Part shown: in pieces, positions 9,863-17,122 of the stretch
Layout of the letters: each line of letters starts with the position of its first letter
Numbering within the stretch: position 1 is the stretch's first letter
NCBI GenBank assembly: GCA_031275645.1
Contig: JAISOL010000018.1
Location: 1-35,525, forward strand
Origin: Deltaproteobacteria bacterium
GTDB lineage: Bacteria > Desulfobacterota > Desulfovibrionia > Desulfovibrionales > Desulfovibrionaceae
Direction of reading: 5' to 3'
Length of the DNA stretch: 35,525 nucleotides
Made by a program: the position numbers and the translations under genes
The notes under the pieces: model-generated
Database searches by the model: none
What the model was told of the DNA's origin: nothing
Seen by the model: the letters and a program-made list of their open reading frames with translations, nothing else

Positions 9863-9889
9863 AGCGTACAGTTACGCTAAGGTATTTTT
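9863..9889 (+). terminator. Terminator-like hairpin after proA
   Basis: AGCGTA (9863-9868) and TACGCT (9873-9878) form a 6-bp stem with a 4-base loop, followed by AAGGTATTTTT. A second small hairpin, CCGGG/CCCGG, lies at 9890-9905. The position, between proA and the oxidoreductase operon, suits an intrinsic terminator, but the stem is short and the T tract is interrupted. Confidence 0.5.
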
Positions 9890-9965
9890 CCGGGTTCAGG
9901 CCCGGCGAAAATATGTCTCCGGATAAGGCCGCGACAAAATTATCCTCAAAACTGTGGGTTCAACC

Positions 9966-10226
9966 ATGTCCCGGATTGTTTTTCTGAGAGAGCGTTGCAA
10001 AGGCTGTATGCTGTGCGCCGATTTCTGCCCGAAGAAAATAATCGGCCGCTCTTCGCGGCTGAATAATCAAGGGTACAATCCCGCCGAGGCGCCGCGGATG
10101 GATCAATGCACCGGTTGCGCCTCCTGCGCCATGATCTGCCCGGATTGCGCCATTCGCGTCTTCCGATCCTCAAAAAGGCCGCGGCTGGAGGCGGAATATT
10201 CCGCCGGCGCGGGAAGGGGGGCATAA
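9966..10226 (+). CDS. 2-oxoacid:ferredoxin oxidoreductase, ferredoxin (delta) subunit
   Basis: An 86-residue 2[4Fe-4S] ferredoxin-type subunit. The two cluster motifs are CKGCMLCADFCP and CTGCASCAMICP, separated by about 30 residues, as in KorD/VorD. It passes electrons from the TPP-bound oxoacid to ferredoxin. I chose the ATG at 9966 because MSRIVF fits the family. A GTG at 9954 is in frame but adds only a short unrelated extension, and neither start has a strong Shine-Dalgarno. It is one base upstream of the alpha subunit and is the first gene of a four-gene operon. Confidence 0.9.
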   Translation: MSRIVFLRERCKGCMLCADFCPKKIIGRSSRLNNQGYNPAEAPRMDQCTGCASCAMICPDCAIRVFRSSKRPRLEAEYSAGAGRGA

Positions 10227-10227
10227 C

Positions 10228-11292
10228 GTGGATTCCGGCAGACGTCTTCTCCTCAAAGGCAACGAGGCCATAGCCTACGGCGCCATAGCCGCCGGCTGCG
10301 AATGCTATTTCGGCTATCCCATAACTCCCCAGAACGAAATTCCGGAACTGCTCTCTTCCGCTCTGCCGGCGGCGGGAGGGAATTTTGTCCAGGCCGAAAG
10401 CGAGCTTGCGGCCTGCAACATGCTTCTGGGCGCGGCGGCCACAGGCGCCAGAGCCATGACCTCCTCCTCCAGCCCCGGCATTTCCCTTATGCAGGAGAGC
10501 ATTTCCTACATGGCGGGCTCGGAACTGCCGGGGGTAATCGTGAACATGAACCGCGGAGGACCGGGGCTGGGAGACATAGGCCCGGCCCAGGGGGATTACT
10601 ACCAGAGCACCAGGGGGGGCGGACACGGAGATTACCGCACTCCGGTTCTGGCCCCTTCCTCCTGTCAGGAAGCTTACGACATGCTCATTGCCGCTTTTGA
10701 TCTGGCCTTCGGCTATCGCACTCCCGCTCTGGTTCTGGGCGACGGCATAATCGGCGCCATGAAGGAACCCGTCAATCTTTGGACGCCGGAAAGACGCGAT
10801 CACGGTGAAAGCGAGTGGAGGCTGGACGGAGCCAGGGGCAGGGAAAAACGTCTCCTCCGTTCCCTTTTTCTGGAAGAGGGCCTCCTGGCGGAGCACAATC
10901 GCCACCTGAGCGCCAAATATGCCGAAATGCAGCGGGAGGCCAGGGCGGAAAGTTTCATGGCGGAAGACGCGGAGCTTATTGTGGTGGCTTACGGCTCGCT
11001 GGGCCGCATAGCAAAAAGCGCTGTCCGTAAGCTGCGCGAGGCCGGGCACAGAATAGGGCTGCTGCGCCCCCTGCTGCTTTATCCTTTTCCTTCCGCCGCG
11101 TTGCGAAAACTGGCCGAAGAAGGACGGCGTTTTCTCACTATGGAGCACAATACCGGACAGATGGTGGACGATGTGCGTCTGGCCGTGCGCCTGTGCGCCG
11201 ATTCGGATTTCTACGGCCACATGCCCGGCTCCCTGCCCGGCGTTGAAGACCTTATGGCGCCCATGCTGGACGCCTTGCGGAGGAAATCATGA
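10228..11292 (+). CDS. 2-oxoacid:ferredoxin oxidoreductase, alpha subunit (KorA/VorB type)
   Basis: A 354-residue pyrimidine-domain and domain-II subunit. Motifs are KGNEAIAYGAIAAGC, YFGYPITPQNEIPE, AESELAACNMLLGAAATGAR, the TSSSSPGISLMQE stretch, and NMNRGGPGLGDIGPAQGDY. The enzyme decarboxylates a 2-oxoacid with CoA to an acyl-CoA while reducing ferredoxin. Paralogues use 2-oxoglutarate, branched-chain oxoacids or aromatic oxoacids, and sequence reading alone cannot say which. The length and lack of a fused gamma domain fit the VorB/KorA group. The start is GTG at 10228 after AAGGGGGGCATAAC. The stop overlaps the beta subunit start by four bases (ATGA). Confidence 0.92.
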   Translation: MDSGRRLLLKGNEAIAYGAIAAGCECYFGYPITPQNEIPELLSSALPAAGGNFVQAESELAACNMLLGAAATGARAMTSSSSPGISLMQESISYMAGSELPGVIVNMNRGGPGLGDIGPAQGDYYQSTRGGGHGDYRTPVLAPSSCQEAYDMLIAAFDLAFGYRTPALVLGDGIIGAMKEPVNLWTPERRDHGESEWRLDGARGREKRLLRSLFLEEGLLAEHNRHLSAKYAEMQREARAESFMAEDAELIVVAYGSLGRIAKSAVRKLREAGHRIGLLRPLLLYPFPSAALRKLAEEGRRFLTMEHNTGQMVDDVRLAVRLCADSDFYGHMPGSLPGVEDLMAPMLDALRRKS

Positions 11293-12098
11293 ACGCGGAA
11301 GCCGAAATTCTCGATCTTACCCCAAGAACGGATGAAATACTGGTTTTTGACAAGCCCGCCTCCCTGCGTTCCAGAATCACGCACTACTGCCCCGGCTGCC
11401 ACCACGGAGTGGCCCACCGCCTGGTGGCCGAACTTCTGGATGAAATGAGCCTGCGGGAAAGAGCCATTGCCGTCGGCTCCGTCGGCTGCTCGGTTTTCAT
11501 ATACAACTATCTGGACGTCGACGCCGTGGAGGCTCCGCACGGGCGCAGCCCGGCCGCGGCCACGGGCGTCAAGCGCGCCTGCCCCGACAAATTCGTCTTC
11601 ACCTACCAGGGAGACGGGGATCTGGCCTCCATAGGCATGGGCGAGATCATACACGCGGCCAGCCGGGGGGAGAAAATCTCCGTGGTCTTCATCAACAACG
11701 CCGTTTACGGCATGACCGGCGGCCAGATGTCCCCCACCACGCCGCTCGGCCAGAAAACCACCACCTGCTCCGAGGGGCGCCGTCTGGAACACGAGGGCGC
11801 GCCCATCCGCATGGCCGAAATTATAGCCTCCCTGGGCGGCACGGCCTACTCCGCCCGTTGCTCCCTGGACAGCGTCAGGAACATCCTCGCCGCCAAAAAA
11901 TCCCTGCGCCGCGCCTTTGAAGCCCAGGAGAAAAGAGAGGGCCTGGGCTTTGTGGAACTTCTTTCCGGCTGCCCCACCAACTGGCGCCTGGATCCGGTTC
12001 AGGCCAACGCCTATATCCGGACGGCGCTGATCCCCTGCTTTCCTCTCGGCGTCTTCAAGGATAAGCGGCTGGCCGGCTCTGAAGGAGAAGGGAAGTGA
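11289..12098 (+). CDS. 2-oxoacid:ferredoxin oxidoreductase, beta (TPP-binding) subunit
   Basis: A 269-residue TPP-binding subunit. It has YCPGCHHGVAHRL near the N-terminus, SVGCSVFIYNYLDVD, the HGRSPAAATG turn, and the TPP/Mg2+ motif GDGDLASIGMGEI followed by INNAVYGMTGGQMSPTTP, which is characteristic of the KorB/VorA group. It overlaps alpha by four bases at the start and gamma by four bases at the end, so the subunits are translationally coupled. Confidence 0.94.
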   Translation: MNAEAEILDLTPRTDEILVFDKPASLRSRITHYCPGCHHGVAHRLVAELLDEMSLRERAIAVGSVGCSVFIYNYLDVDAVEAPHGRSPAAATGVKRACPDKFVFTYQGDGDLASIGMGEIIHAASRGEKISVVFINNAVYGMTGGQMSPTTPLGQKTTTCSEGRRLEHEGAPIRMAEIIASLGGTAYSARCSLDSVRNILAAKKSLRRAFEAQEKREGLGFVELLSGCPTNWRLDPVQANAYIRTALIPCFPLGVFKDKRLAGSEGEGK

Positions 12099-12643
12099 GC
12101 GCCTACCTGGATGTGATCATAGCCGGCTTCGGCGGTCAGGGCGTCATGCTCGCGGGAAACCTTCTGGCCCATGCCGGCATGGATCTGGGCCTGAACGTGA
12201 CCTTTATCCCGATCTACGGCCCGGAAATGCGGGGCGGCACAGCCAACTGCACTGTGGTTATTTCCGAGGAGGAAATAGGTTCGCCCATAATCCGGCGCCC
12301 CAAGTCCGCGATCATTCTGAACCAGCCTTCCCTGGATAAATTCCAGCCGCGTATTGAGGACGGAGGCACGCAGATCGTCAATTCCTCCCTGGCGGACGTA
12401 TCCCTGGTGGAGAACGAACGCCTGCGCAGCCTCTGCATCCCGGCCGACGAGATCGCGGAAAAGCTGCGCAGCCGGCGGCGCCTGACGAACATGGTGGCTC
12501 TGGGCGCCTTTATCAGGGCCACGGGCATAGTCCCGCTGGAAAAAGCCGTGGCCGTTCTTTCCAAAACGATATCCGGGCACTATACCGGGCTCATACCCCA
12601 GAACGCGGAGGCCCTGAAAGCAGGCTACAACTATACGCCGTAA
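12095..12643 (+). CDS. 2-oxoacid:ferredoxin oxidoreductase, gamma subunit
   Basis: A 182-residue gamma subunit of the KorC type, with [17 protein letters not shown] at the N-terminus, [19 protein letters not shown], and the C-terminal helical region [17 protein letters not shown]. The start is GTG at 12095 within the beta stop (GTGA overlap), preceded by GGAGAAGG. It completes the ferredoxin-alpha-beta-gamma set. A small hairpin follows directly. Confidence 0.94.
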   Translation: MSAYLDVIIAGFGGQGVMLAGNLLAHAGMDLGLNVTFIPIYGPEMRGGTANCTVVISEEEIGSPIIRRPKSAIILNQPSLDKFQPRIEDGGTQIVNSSLADVSLVENERLRSLCIPADEIAEKLRSRRRLTNMVALGAFIRATGIVPLEKAVAVLSKTISGHYTGLIPQNAEALKAGYNYTP

Positions 12644-12658
12644 CCGGCAAGAGGCCGG
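12644..12658. other. Small inverted repeat after the oxidoreductase operon
   Basis: CCGGC (12644-12648) and GCCGG (12654-12658) form a 5-bp stem with loop AAGAG, directly after the gamma stop codon. On the plus strand it is followed by A residues, not T, so it is a poor intrinsic terminator for the upstream operon. Confidence 0.35.
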
Positions 12659-12678
12659 AAAAATCCTTGAGCCATAGA

Positions 12679-12724
12679 GCAATTAACGCTTCAAACAATC
12701 GCTTGGCGGCGGGCAAAGCCCGCC
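12679..12724 (+). repeat. 46-bp intergenic repeat, copy A
   Basis: Begins GCAATTAACGCTT and ends in a perfect 7-bp hairpin, GGCGGGC/GCCCGCC with loop AAA (12708-12724). A second copy, with about five differences including two single-base gaps, lies in opposite orientation at 18428-18473. It is preceded by TAGAGC, a hexamer that recurs at gene ends in this window. It looks like a short REP- or MITE-type palindromic element. Confidence 0.7.
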
Positions 12725-12905
12725 TTGCGGCTATACGGCGGCAAGGGTTCGCCCGCGAATCCCCAGTCATATCCGGGGGTCGGGAAGCGCTGGCCAAGCG
12801 GGAACTCCTGGCCTTGCTGGAAGATCGCCGGGAAACGGCCTCTCCGGCCGGCCGGGAAAGAATTGCCCGGTACTTCGCCGGCCATGCGCAAAGTAGAAAA
12901 GCCCC

Positions 12906-12920
12906 CTCCCTGGCAGGGAG
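12906..12920. promoter_or_regulatory. Perfect palindrome CTCCCTG-G-CAGGGAG
   Basis: A 7-1-7 perfect inverted repeat centred about 44 bases upstream of the -24 GG of the candidate sigma-54 promoter. It could be a protein-binding site for an activator or a bending protein. No poly-T follows, so it is not a terminator. Confidence 0.35.
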
Positions 12921-12955
12921 CTTCCGCCTGATCCACAGCCTGGACCCCTTAAATT

Positions 12956-12971
12956 TGGCCCGGAATTTGCA
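12956..12971 (+). promoter_or_regulatory. Candidate sigma-54 (-24/-12) promoter for the motA operon
   Basis: TGGCCCGGAATTTGCA matches the sigma-54 consensus TGGCACG-N4-TTGCW at all but one position. The -24 GG (12957-12958) and -12 GC (12969-12970) are separated by exactly ten bases. Transcription would start near 12982, leaving a leader of about 200 bases before motA. A sigma-54 activator gene is in the same window at 21862-22917. Confidence 0.55.
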
Positions 12972-13181
12972 GAAGGTACTGGAAAAGCCGTCTTCCGGGA
13001 CAAAGAGGCCCGCAAGCGCCGTTCAGGCGGTGCTGGCGCAGGCGCGGCCATTTCCGCGCAGGGGCTCATGTGTCCGCCCCCCCACGCGGAAGACGCGGAG
13101 GCGAGCCGCCCCCGGTTCGCCCGCCTGCGTCAAATGCGTGACAGTTTCGGGCCGAGACGGCAGAACCGACACGGGAGAGTT

Positions 13182-13982
13182 ATGGATTTCGCAACCCTGA
13201 TAGGCCTGGCGGTATCCTTTGCGTTGCTGGCGGAGGCTCTCAGCCTTGGAGGCGACCTTTCCATCTTTGTGAACGGGCCGGCCGCCCTGATTGTGCTGGG
13301 GGGAACCTTCGGCGCCACCCTGACCAATTATCCCCCGGGAGTGCTGCTCCGCGCCTCTTTGAACATAGGCCGGAGCGTATTAAGACGCGCTCCTTCCACC
13401 TCCCTGGTAATCGGGCAGTTCATGAATTTTGCCTATCTGGCCCGGCGCGAGGGCGTTCTGACCTTGGAAAACCAAATCCGGCTGCTGGACGACGCTTATC
13501 TGTGCAAGGGGTTGCAGCTCACGGTGGACGGACTGGAGCCGGAATACATACGCTCCATCCTGGAAATGGAAATAGACAGCACCCACGCCCGGAACTCGAT
13601 CGGGGTGGATCTGCTGAACGTCATGGCCTCTTATGCCCCGGCTCTGGGCATGATAGGCACGGTCATCGGGCTGATGCAGATGCTGCGTACCCTGAGCGAC
13701 CCCTCCAGCATAGGCCCGGCCATGGCCGTGGCCCTGATCACCACTTTTTACGGGGCTATTCTGTCCAACCTTGTTTTTCTGCCTCTCTGCGGCAAACTCA
13801 AGCATATTTCGCAGGAGGAAATCCGCGTCATGGAAATGCGGCTGGAAGGCATAATCTGCCTGGCCAAAGGCGAAAACCCCAGAGTAATCCGCGATCTTCT
13901 GGAAGGCTTTCAGTCTCCGGAGGAGAGGCGGAAAAATCCGGACATATCCCCCTTTGACCTGGGGAAAAATGAAAACGGCTAA
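13182..13982 (+). CDS. motA: Flagellar motor stator protein MotA
   Basis: A 266-residue integral membrane stator subunit with four expected membrane spans and a large cytoplasmic loop. Conserved features are GGDLSIFVNGPAALIVLGGT, SYAPALGMIGTVIGLMQML, and ALITTFYGAILSNLVFLPL. It forms the ion-conducting torque unit with MotB. The start is the ATG at 13182 after GGGAGAG. The frame is open 38 codons further upstream, but that part is Arg/Pro-rich and unlike MotA. The 3' end overlaps the next gene by 14 bases. A sigma-54-type promoter lies about 210 bases upstream. Whether the motor uses H+ or Na+ cannot be read with confidence. Confidence 0.95.
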   Translation: MDFATLIGLAVSFALLAEALSLGGDLSIFVNGPAALIVLGGTFGATLTNYPPGVLLRASLNIGRSVLRRAPSTSLVIGQFMNFAYLARREGVLTLENQIRLLDDAYLCKGLQLTVDGLEPEYIRSILEMEIDSTHARNSIGVDLLNVMASYAPALGMIGTVIGLMQMLRTLSDPSSIGPAMAVALITTFYGAILSNLVFLPLCGKLKHISQEEIRVMEMRLEGIICLAKGENPRVIRDLLEGFQSPEERRKNPDISPFDLGKNENG

Positions 13983-14859
13983 AGGCGGATTCGCGGCCAT
14001 GCGCTCCGGAAGAAGCTTTAAATCCCCCGCCCGCCAACCCTGGCTGATCATTTTTTCGGACATGATGACCCTGATGCTGACCTTTTTTATCATTCTGGCT
14101 TCCATGTCCGTGGTCAACGACAAGAACAGCATACAGGCGGTGGAATCCGTGCGCACGGTTTTCGGCCGCGCGGCGCGGGAGCTGGCGCACAACCCCCTGG
14201 TCGGGGGAGGCGCGGAAAGAGCCGAATCCGGGACGGAACATTCCCGCCAGAGCAGGCCGGGCCGGGGAGATACCGCCCTTACCGGAAATTCGCGCCTTCT
14301 GTTCGACGATAACCCGGACATACACGTGCGCTACGCGGAAGACGAGATCGTCATAGCCATTCCGGAAAATCTGCTTTTCACGGAGGGGAGCGTGGAAATA
14401 CTCCCGGAGGGCAGGCAATCCCTGAATCGCCTGCTGCCCTATTTTCACGCCATGCTCCATCCGGCGAGCATCCGCGGGTACAGCGCCACAGGTCTGGGGG
14501 AGGGGCTGCGCTCGCAGATAAACAACGAGCGGGTGGTTGACCCTTCCTGGAGCCTCTCTCTGGAGCGCGCTCTGTCGGTATACAAATATTTCGGGGCCAT
14601 GGGCGTGAATACTTCCCTGCTGCTTCTGGAAGCCTACGGCAGCCACCGCCCGCGTTTTTCCAACGACACGCCGGAAGGGCGCTTCAAAAACCGGCGCATC
14701 GAGCTGATTCTGGACAAGCGCAATCCCGGACTGCTCAACAGGATGGATGCCCTGAGCCCGGAACCGGCGCGGGGGCAGGAATATTACTTCCGCGACTTCC
14801 GTTTCGACCTGGATCTGCCCGGAGAAGACAGGCCGGGCGCGCGGGAGGGAGGGGACTGA
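13969..14859 (+). CDS. motB: Flagellar motor protein MotB (first of two)
   Basis: A 296-residue stator B subunit. The single N-terminal membrane segment follows PWLIIFSDMMTLMLTFFIIL and carries the conserved ion-binding Asp of the SDMMT motif. The C-terminal half is an OmpA-like peptidoglycan-binding domain with LLFTEGSVEILPEG, SLSLERALSVYKYF, LEAYGSHRPR and FKNRRIELIL. The usual Asp of the GHTD-type turn is replaced (GYSATG). The ATG at 13969 lies inside the motA end after CTGGGG; an ATG at 13954 is also in frame. It overlaps the second MotB-like gene by one base. Confidence 0.92.
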   Translation: MKTAKGGFAAMRSGRSFKSPARQPWLIIFSDMMTLMLTFFIILASMSVVNDKNSIQAVESVRTVFGRAARELAHNPLVGGGAERAESGTEHSRQSRPGRGDTALTGNSRLLFDDNPDIHVRYAEDEIVIAIPENLLFTEGSVEILPEGRQSLNRLLPYFHAMLHPASIRGYSATGLGEGLRSQINNERVVDPSWSLSLERALSVYKYFGAMGVNTSLLLLEAYGSHRPRFSNDTPEGRFKNRRIELILDKRNPGLLNRMDALSPEPARGQEYYFRDFRFDLDLPGEDRPGAREGGD

Positions 14860-15596
14860 TGCGGGCGGCGAAAAGATCCTTCTCTTCCTTCAAACCGGCC
14901 TGGCTGATCACCTTCGCGGATCTGACCACTCTGCTGCTGGTTCTGTTTCTGATGATTTTCAGTATGTCCTCCCTGGACGATTCCGTTTTGCGCAGCATCA
15001 GCTCCGGCCTGGACAGGCGGAAGGGCCTGCCCGGCGAAGCCGCCCAGGTGCCCGAGCGCATCCGGCTGGCCGCCCAGTTGCTGCTGAAACAGGAATATAT
15101 GGAGGAAAAGGAAAGCCTGGTCAAAGAGCTGCTCTTCCCTTCGGAAAGCTTGCCCCCGGACTTTGATAAAGGTACACTGGAAGACAGCGTACGCATACTG
15201 CCCCATAAAGACGGCATCATGTTCAGCCTGGACAACGCGCTGCTCTTTGAGCCCGGCAGCAGCGGCCTCCGGCCGGGAGGGCGGGATCTGCTCCGGAATC
15301 TGGCCTCGCTTGTGTATATTCTGCCGGGCGAGGTACGGCTCGACGGGCATGAGGAAGCCGGGGGGAGCGAGCCCGGAGCGGGCGGCAAAGACCCCTACCA
15401 GGCTTCCGTCGCGCGCGTTCTGGCCGCCTTGGGCGTGTTCCTGAACCAGGGGCATGCTCCGGCGCGTTTCAGCGTCAGCGCCTACGGCGGGGACAAAGCT
15501 CCTGAACCTTTCGCGGCCCGGCCCGGCAGGATGCGCGCGCGGCTTGAAATTCTGTTCAAAACCGGAAATACTTCCGACAAGGGGCCGCGGCCATAG
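14859..15596 (+). CDS. Second MotB-like / OmpA-domain stator protein
   Basis: A 245-residue protein with the MotB plan: basic N-terminus, PAWLITFADLTTLLLVLFL with the conserved membrane Asp, then an OmpA-like region (IMFSLDNALLFEPGSSGL). The C-terminal peptidoglycan-binding motifs are strongly degraded: the NRRIEI-type motif is replaced by RMRARLEILF and the GHTD turn by GHEEAG. It starts within the stop of the first MotB (TGATG) and is therefore coupled. It may form a heterodimer with MotB on MotA or a second stator type. Tandem motB/ompA genes next to motA are also seen in Desulfovibrio. Confidence 0.85.
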   Translation: MRAAKRSFSSFKPAWLITFADLTTLLLVLFLMIFSMSSLDDSVLRSISSGLDRRKGLPGEAAQVPERIRLAAQLLLKQEYMEEKESLVKELLFPSESLPPDFDKGTLEDSVRILPHKDGIMFSLDNALLFEPGSSGLRPGGRDLLRNLASLVYILPGEVRLDGHEEAGGSEPGAGGKDPYQASVARVLAALGVFLNQGHAPARFSVSAYGGDKAPEPFAARPGRMRARLEILFKTGNTSDKGPRP

Positions 15597-15664
15597 AGCG
15601 AATTGACATCCTCAAGCGCGGGACGCTCCAGGCGGCGGCCGATTAAACAGTTTACGGAGAAAAC

Positions 15665-16159
15665 ATGTCTCAGGACGACGAAGTGCCCAAAAAGAAAAAA
15701 GGCAAATTGAAATGGGTCCTGCTTGTGTTTATCCTGCTTTTGGGCGGCGGCGGCGGAGCGGCCTACTATTTCGGCTTTCTGGACAAATTCCTGAACCGGG
15801 GAGAGGGCACGGAAGACTCCCAGGGCAAGACGCAGCAGACCGGGGCGGCCGGCGTCGTTTCGCCCACGGCGACCCTGCCCACCCTTCTGGTCAATCTTTA
15901 CGATCCTCTGGGGCGGCGGTATATACAGCTGGATCTGGAGCTGGAACTGGTTTCGCCCGAAGTGGGCAAAGAAATACAGGCGCAGAACGCCCGCATCCGC
16001 GACAGCCTGATCCTGCTGCTTTCGAGCAAGACCTTTCCCGAACTCTCCTCTCAGGAAGGCAAGCATATTCTGCGCAACGAAATTCTGGATCGGCTGAATC
16101 AGGTGCTTGGAGGCCCCAAGGTTGTACGGGTGTTTTTCACAAATATGGTGATCCAGTGA
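15665..16159 (+). CDS. fliL: Flagellar basal-body-associated protein FliL
   Basis: A 164-residue single-pass membrane protein that surrounds stator units and aids torque. It has a Lys-rich cytoplasmic N-terminus (KKKKGKLKW), one membrane span with a Gly run (about 18-38), a short linker and the periplasmic FliL domain. That domain ends in RDSLILLLSSKTFPELSS, GKHILRNEILDRLNQVL and VVRVFFTNMVIQ, typical of the family. The ATG at 15665 follows ACGGAGAAAAC. The 68-base gap after the second motB-like gene holds TTGACATCCTC, which also occurs before putA, but no clear promoter. Confidence 0.93.
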   Translation: MSQDDEVPKKKKGKLKWVLLVFILLLGGGGGAAYYFGFLDKFLNRGEGTEDSQGKTQQTGAAGVVSPTATLPTLLVNLYDPLGRRYIQLDLELELVSPEVGKEIQAQNARIRDSLILLLSSKTFPELSSQEGKHILRNEILDRLNQVLGGPKVVRVFFTNMVIQ

Positions 16160-16187
16160 ACAAGGGGTTGAACCCGGGGAGCTAGTT

Positions 16188-16715
16188 ATGAGCGATGCTG
16201 ACAACCAGGATGCTCTGGCCGCGGAATGGGCCGCGGCTCTGGGAGAACAGAAAGAATCCGAAAGCGGCGCGGATGACGGCAAAAAAAGCGAAGACCAGGA
16301 ATCCCTGGCCGCGGAATGGGCCGCGGCCATGGCCGGCGAGGAGCAGGCCAGCGCGAAAAAAAGCAAGGAGCAGTCCTTCCTGTCCAGCAAGGCCAAGGAT
16401 GCCTCCTTCAAGGATCTGACAGAGGAAGCCAAGGCTCCGCGGGTGGATTCCGACCGCCGGGATCTGGACTTCATTCTGGACATACCCCTAGACGTATCGG
16501 CCGAACTTGGGCGCACCAGCCTTCTGATCAACGAACTTTTGCAGTTGGGGCAGGGTTCGGTGGTGGAACTTGCCAAAATGGCCGGCGAACCCCTGGAAGT
16601 ATATGTGAACGGAAAGCTGGTAGCCAGGGGTGAAGCCGTGGTCATAAACGAGAAATTCGGCGTGCGCCTGACAGACATCATAAGCCCCATAGAACGGATA
16701 AAACAGTTGGGCTGA
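16188..16715 (+). CDS. fliN: Flagellar motor switch protein FliN with duplicated N-terminal motif
   Basis: A 175-residue C-ring protein. The SpoA domain at about 90-175 is complete: LDFILDIPLDVSAELGRT, INELLQLGQGSVVEL, GEPLEVYVNGKLVARGEAVV, KFGVRLTDIISPIERIKQL. The N-terminal region carries the conserved FliN motif (DLWAEAL in E. coli) twice, as LAAEWAAAL and LAAEWAAAM, 30 residues apart, so the protein is longer than usual. The start follows GGGGAGCTAGTT. No fliM is present here. fliO begins two bases after the stop. Confidence 0.94.
   Translation: MSDADNQDALAAEWAAALGEQKESESGADDGKKSEDQESLAAEWAAAMAGEEQASAKKSKEQSFLSSKAKDASFKDLTEEAKAPRVDSDRRDLDFILDIPLDVSAELGRTSLLINELLQLGQGSVVELAKMAGEPLEVYVNGKLVARGEAVVINEKFGVRLTDIISPIERIKQLG
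16215..16237 (+). repeat. 23-bp perfect repeat in fliN, copy 1
   Basis: Begins CTGGCCGCGGAATGGGCC and encodes LAAEWAA. An identical 23-bp copy lies at 16305-16327, exactly 90 bases (30 codons) downstream in frame. The flanking CCAGGA is also shared. Confidence 0.9.
16305..16327 (+). repeat. 23-bp perfect repeat in fliN, copy 2
   Basis: Second in-frame copy of the fliN motif repeat at 16215-16237. Perfect nucleotide identity suggests a recent duplication or gene conversion, or strong selection on both residue order and codons. Confidence 0.9.
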
Positions 16716-16717
16716 GC

Positions 16718-17122
16718 ATGGACTCTGGGATTATTCCGGAATACAATCTGGCCGAATACTTCCTCAGTCTGGGCGTGCTCTTCGTCCTTCTGGGGCTGTG
16801 CTGGTTCGGGGTGCGCCTGCTCCGGCGCAGGGGCTCCTGGCGTTTTCTCACCCCCGCCCGGGGGCTGCAAATCGAATCCCGCCTGAGCCTGGGGCCGAAA
16901 AAATTGCTGCTGGTGCTTAAATACCGGGACAAACGCCTGCTCCTGGGGGTAACGGAACAGCAGATCTCCCTGCTGGACAGCTCTCCCCTGGAAGAGTATC
17001 CCGAGGAGGAAGAACCGGGCGAAGACGCCCCGGCGGACGTCTCAACGGAAGGCAGGCGCGCCGTCGCGGCCGGCTTGCCCGACTTCAGGAATTTGTTGCA
17101 TGGACTCGGCAAAAAGAAATAG
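16718..17122 (+). CDS. fliO: Flagellar biosynthesis protein FliO
   Basis: A 134-residue single-span membrane protein that assists FliP assembly in the flagellar export apparatus. The membrane segment is at about 13-35 (YFLSLGVLFVLLGLCWFGV). It is followed by basic residues and the FliO domain with LQIESRLSLGPKKLLLVLKY and RLLLGVTEQQISLL. The C-terminus is acidic and then basic, and variable as is usual. It lies between fliN and fliP and overlaps fliP by 23 bases. Confidence 0.9.
   Translation: MDSGIIPEYNLAEYFLSLGVLFVLLGLCWFGVRLLRRRGSWRFLTPARGLQIESRLSLGPKKLLLVLKYRDKRLLLGVTEQQISLLDSSPLEEYPEEEEPGEDAPADVSTEGRRAVAAGLPDFRNLLHGLGKKK

Larger units (their letters stand above)
12725..13060 (+). other. 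Codon-biased stretch upstream of motA, possible gene remnant
   Basis: The frame is open from a TTG at 12667 to 13200, running into motA. From about 12775 to 12995 it shows codon choice like that of the neighbouring genes (many CTG, GCC, CGG and GAA codons) and a helix-like translation (REALAKRELLALLEDRRE, then SLDPLNLARNLQKVLE). There is no in-frame ATG, the 5' end lies inside repeat copy A, the 3' part turns Arg/Pro-rich, and it covers a sigma-54-like promoter. I recognise no family. It may be a decayed small gene or chance. Confidence 0.25.

Noticed and set aside
12644-12658. Hairpin after the gamma subunit as an intrinsic terminator
   Set aside because: A residues rather than T residues follow on the transcribed strand.
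15600-15613. TTGACATCCTC before fliL as a promoter linked to the similar site before putA
   Set aside because: No -10 element follows and a similar string occurs by chance in coding DNA near 19355.
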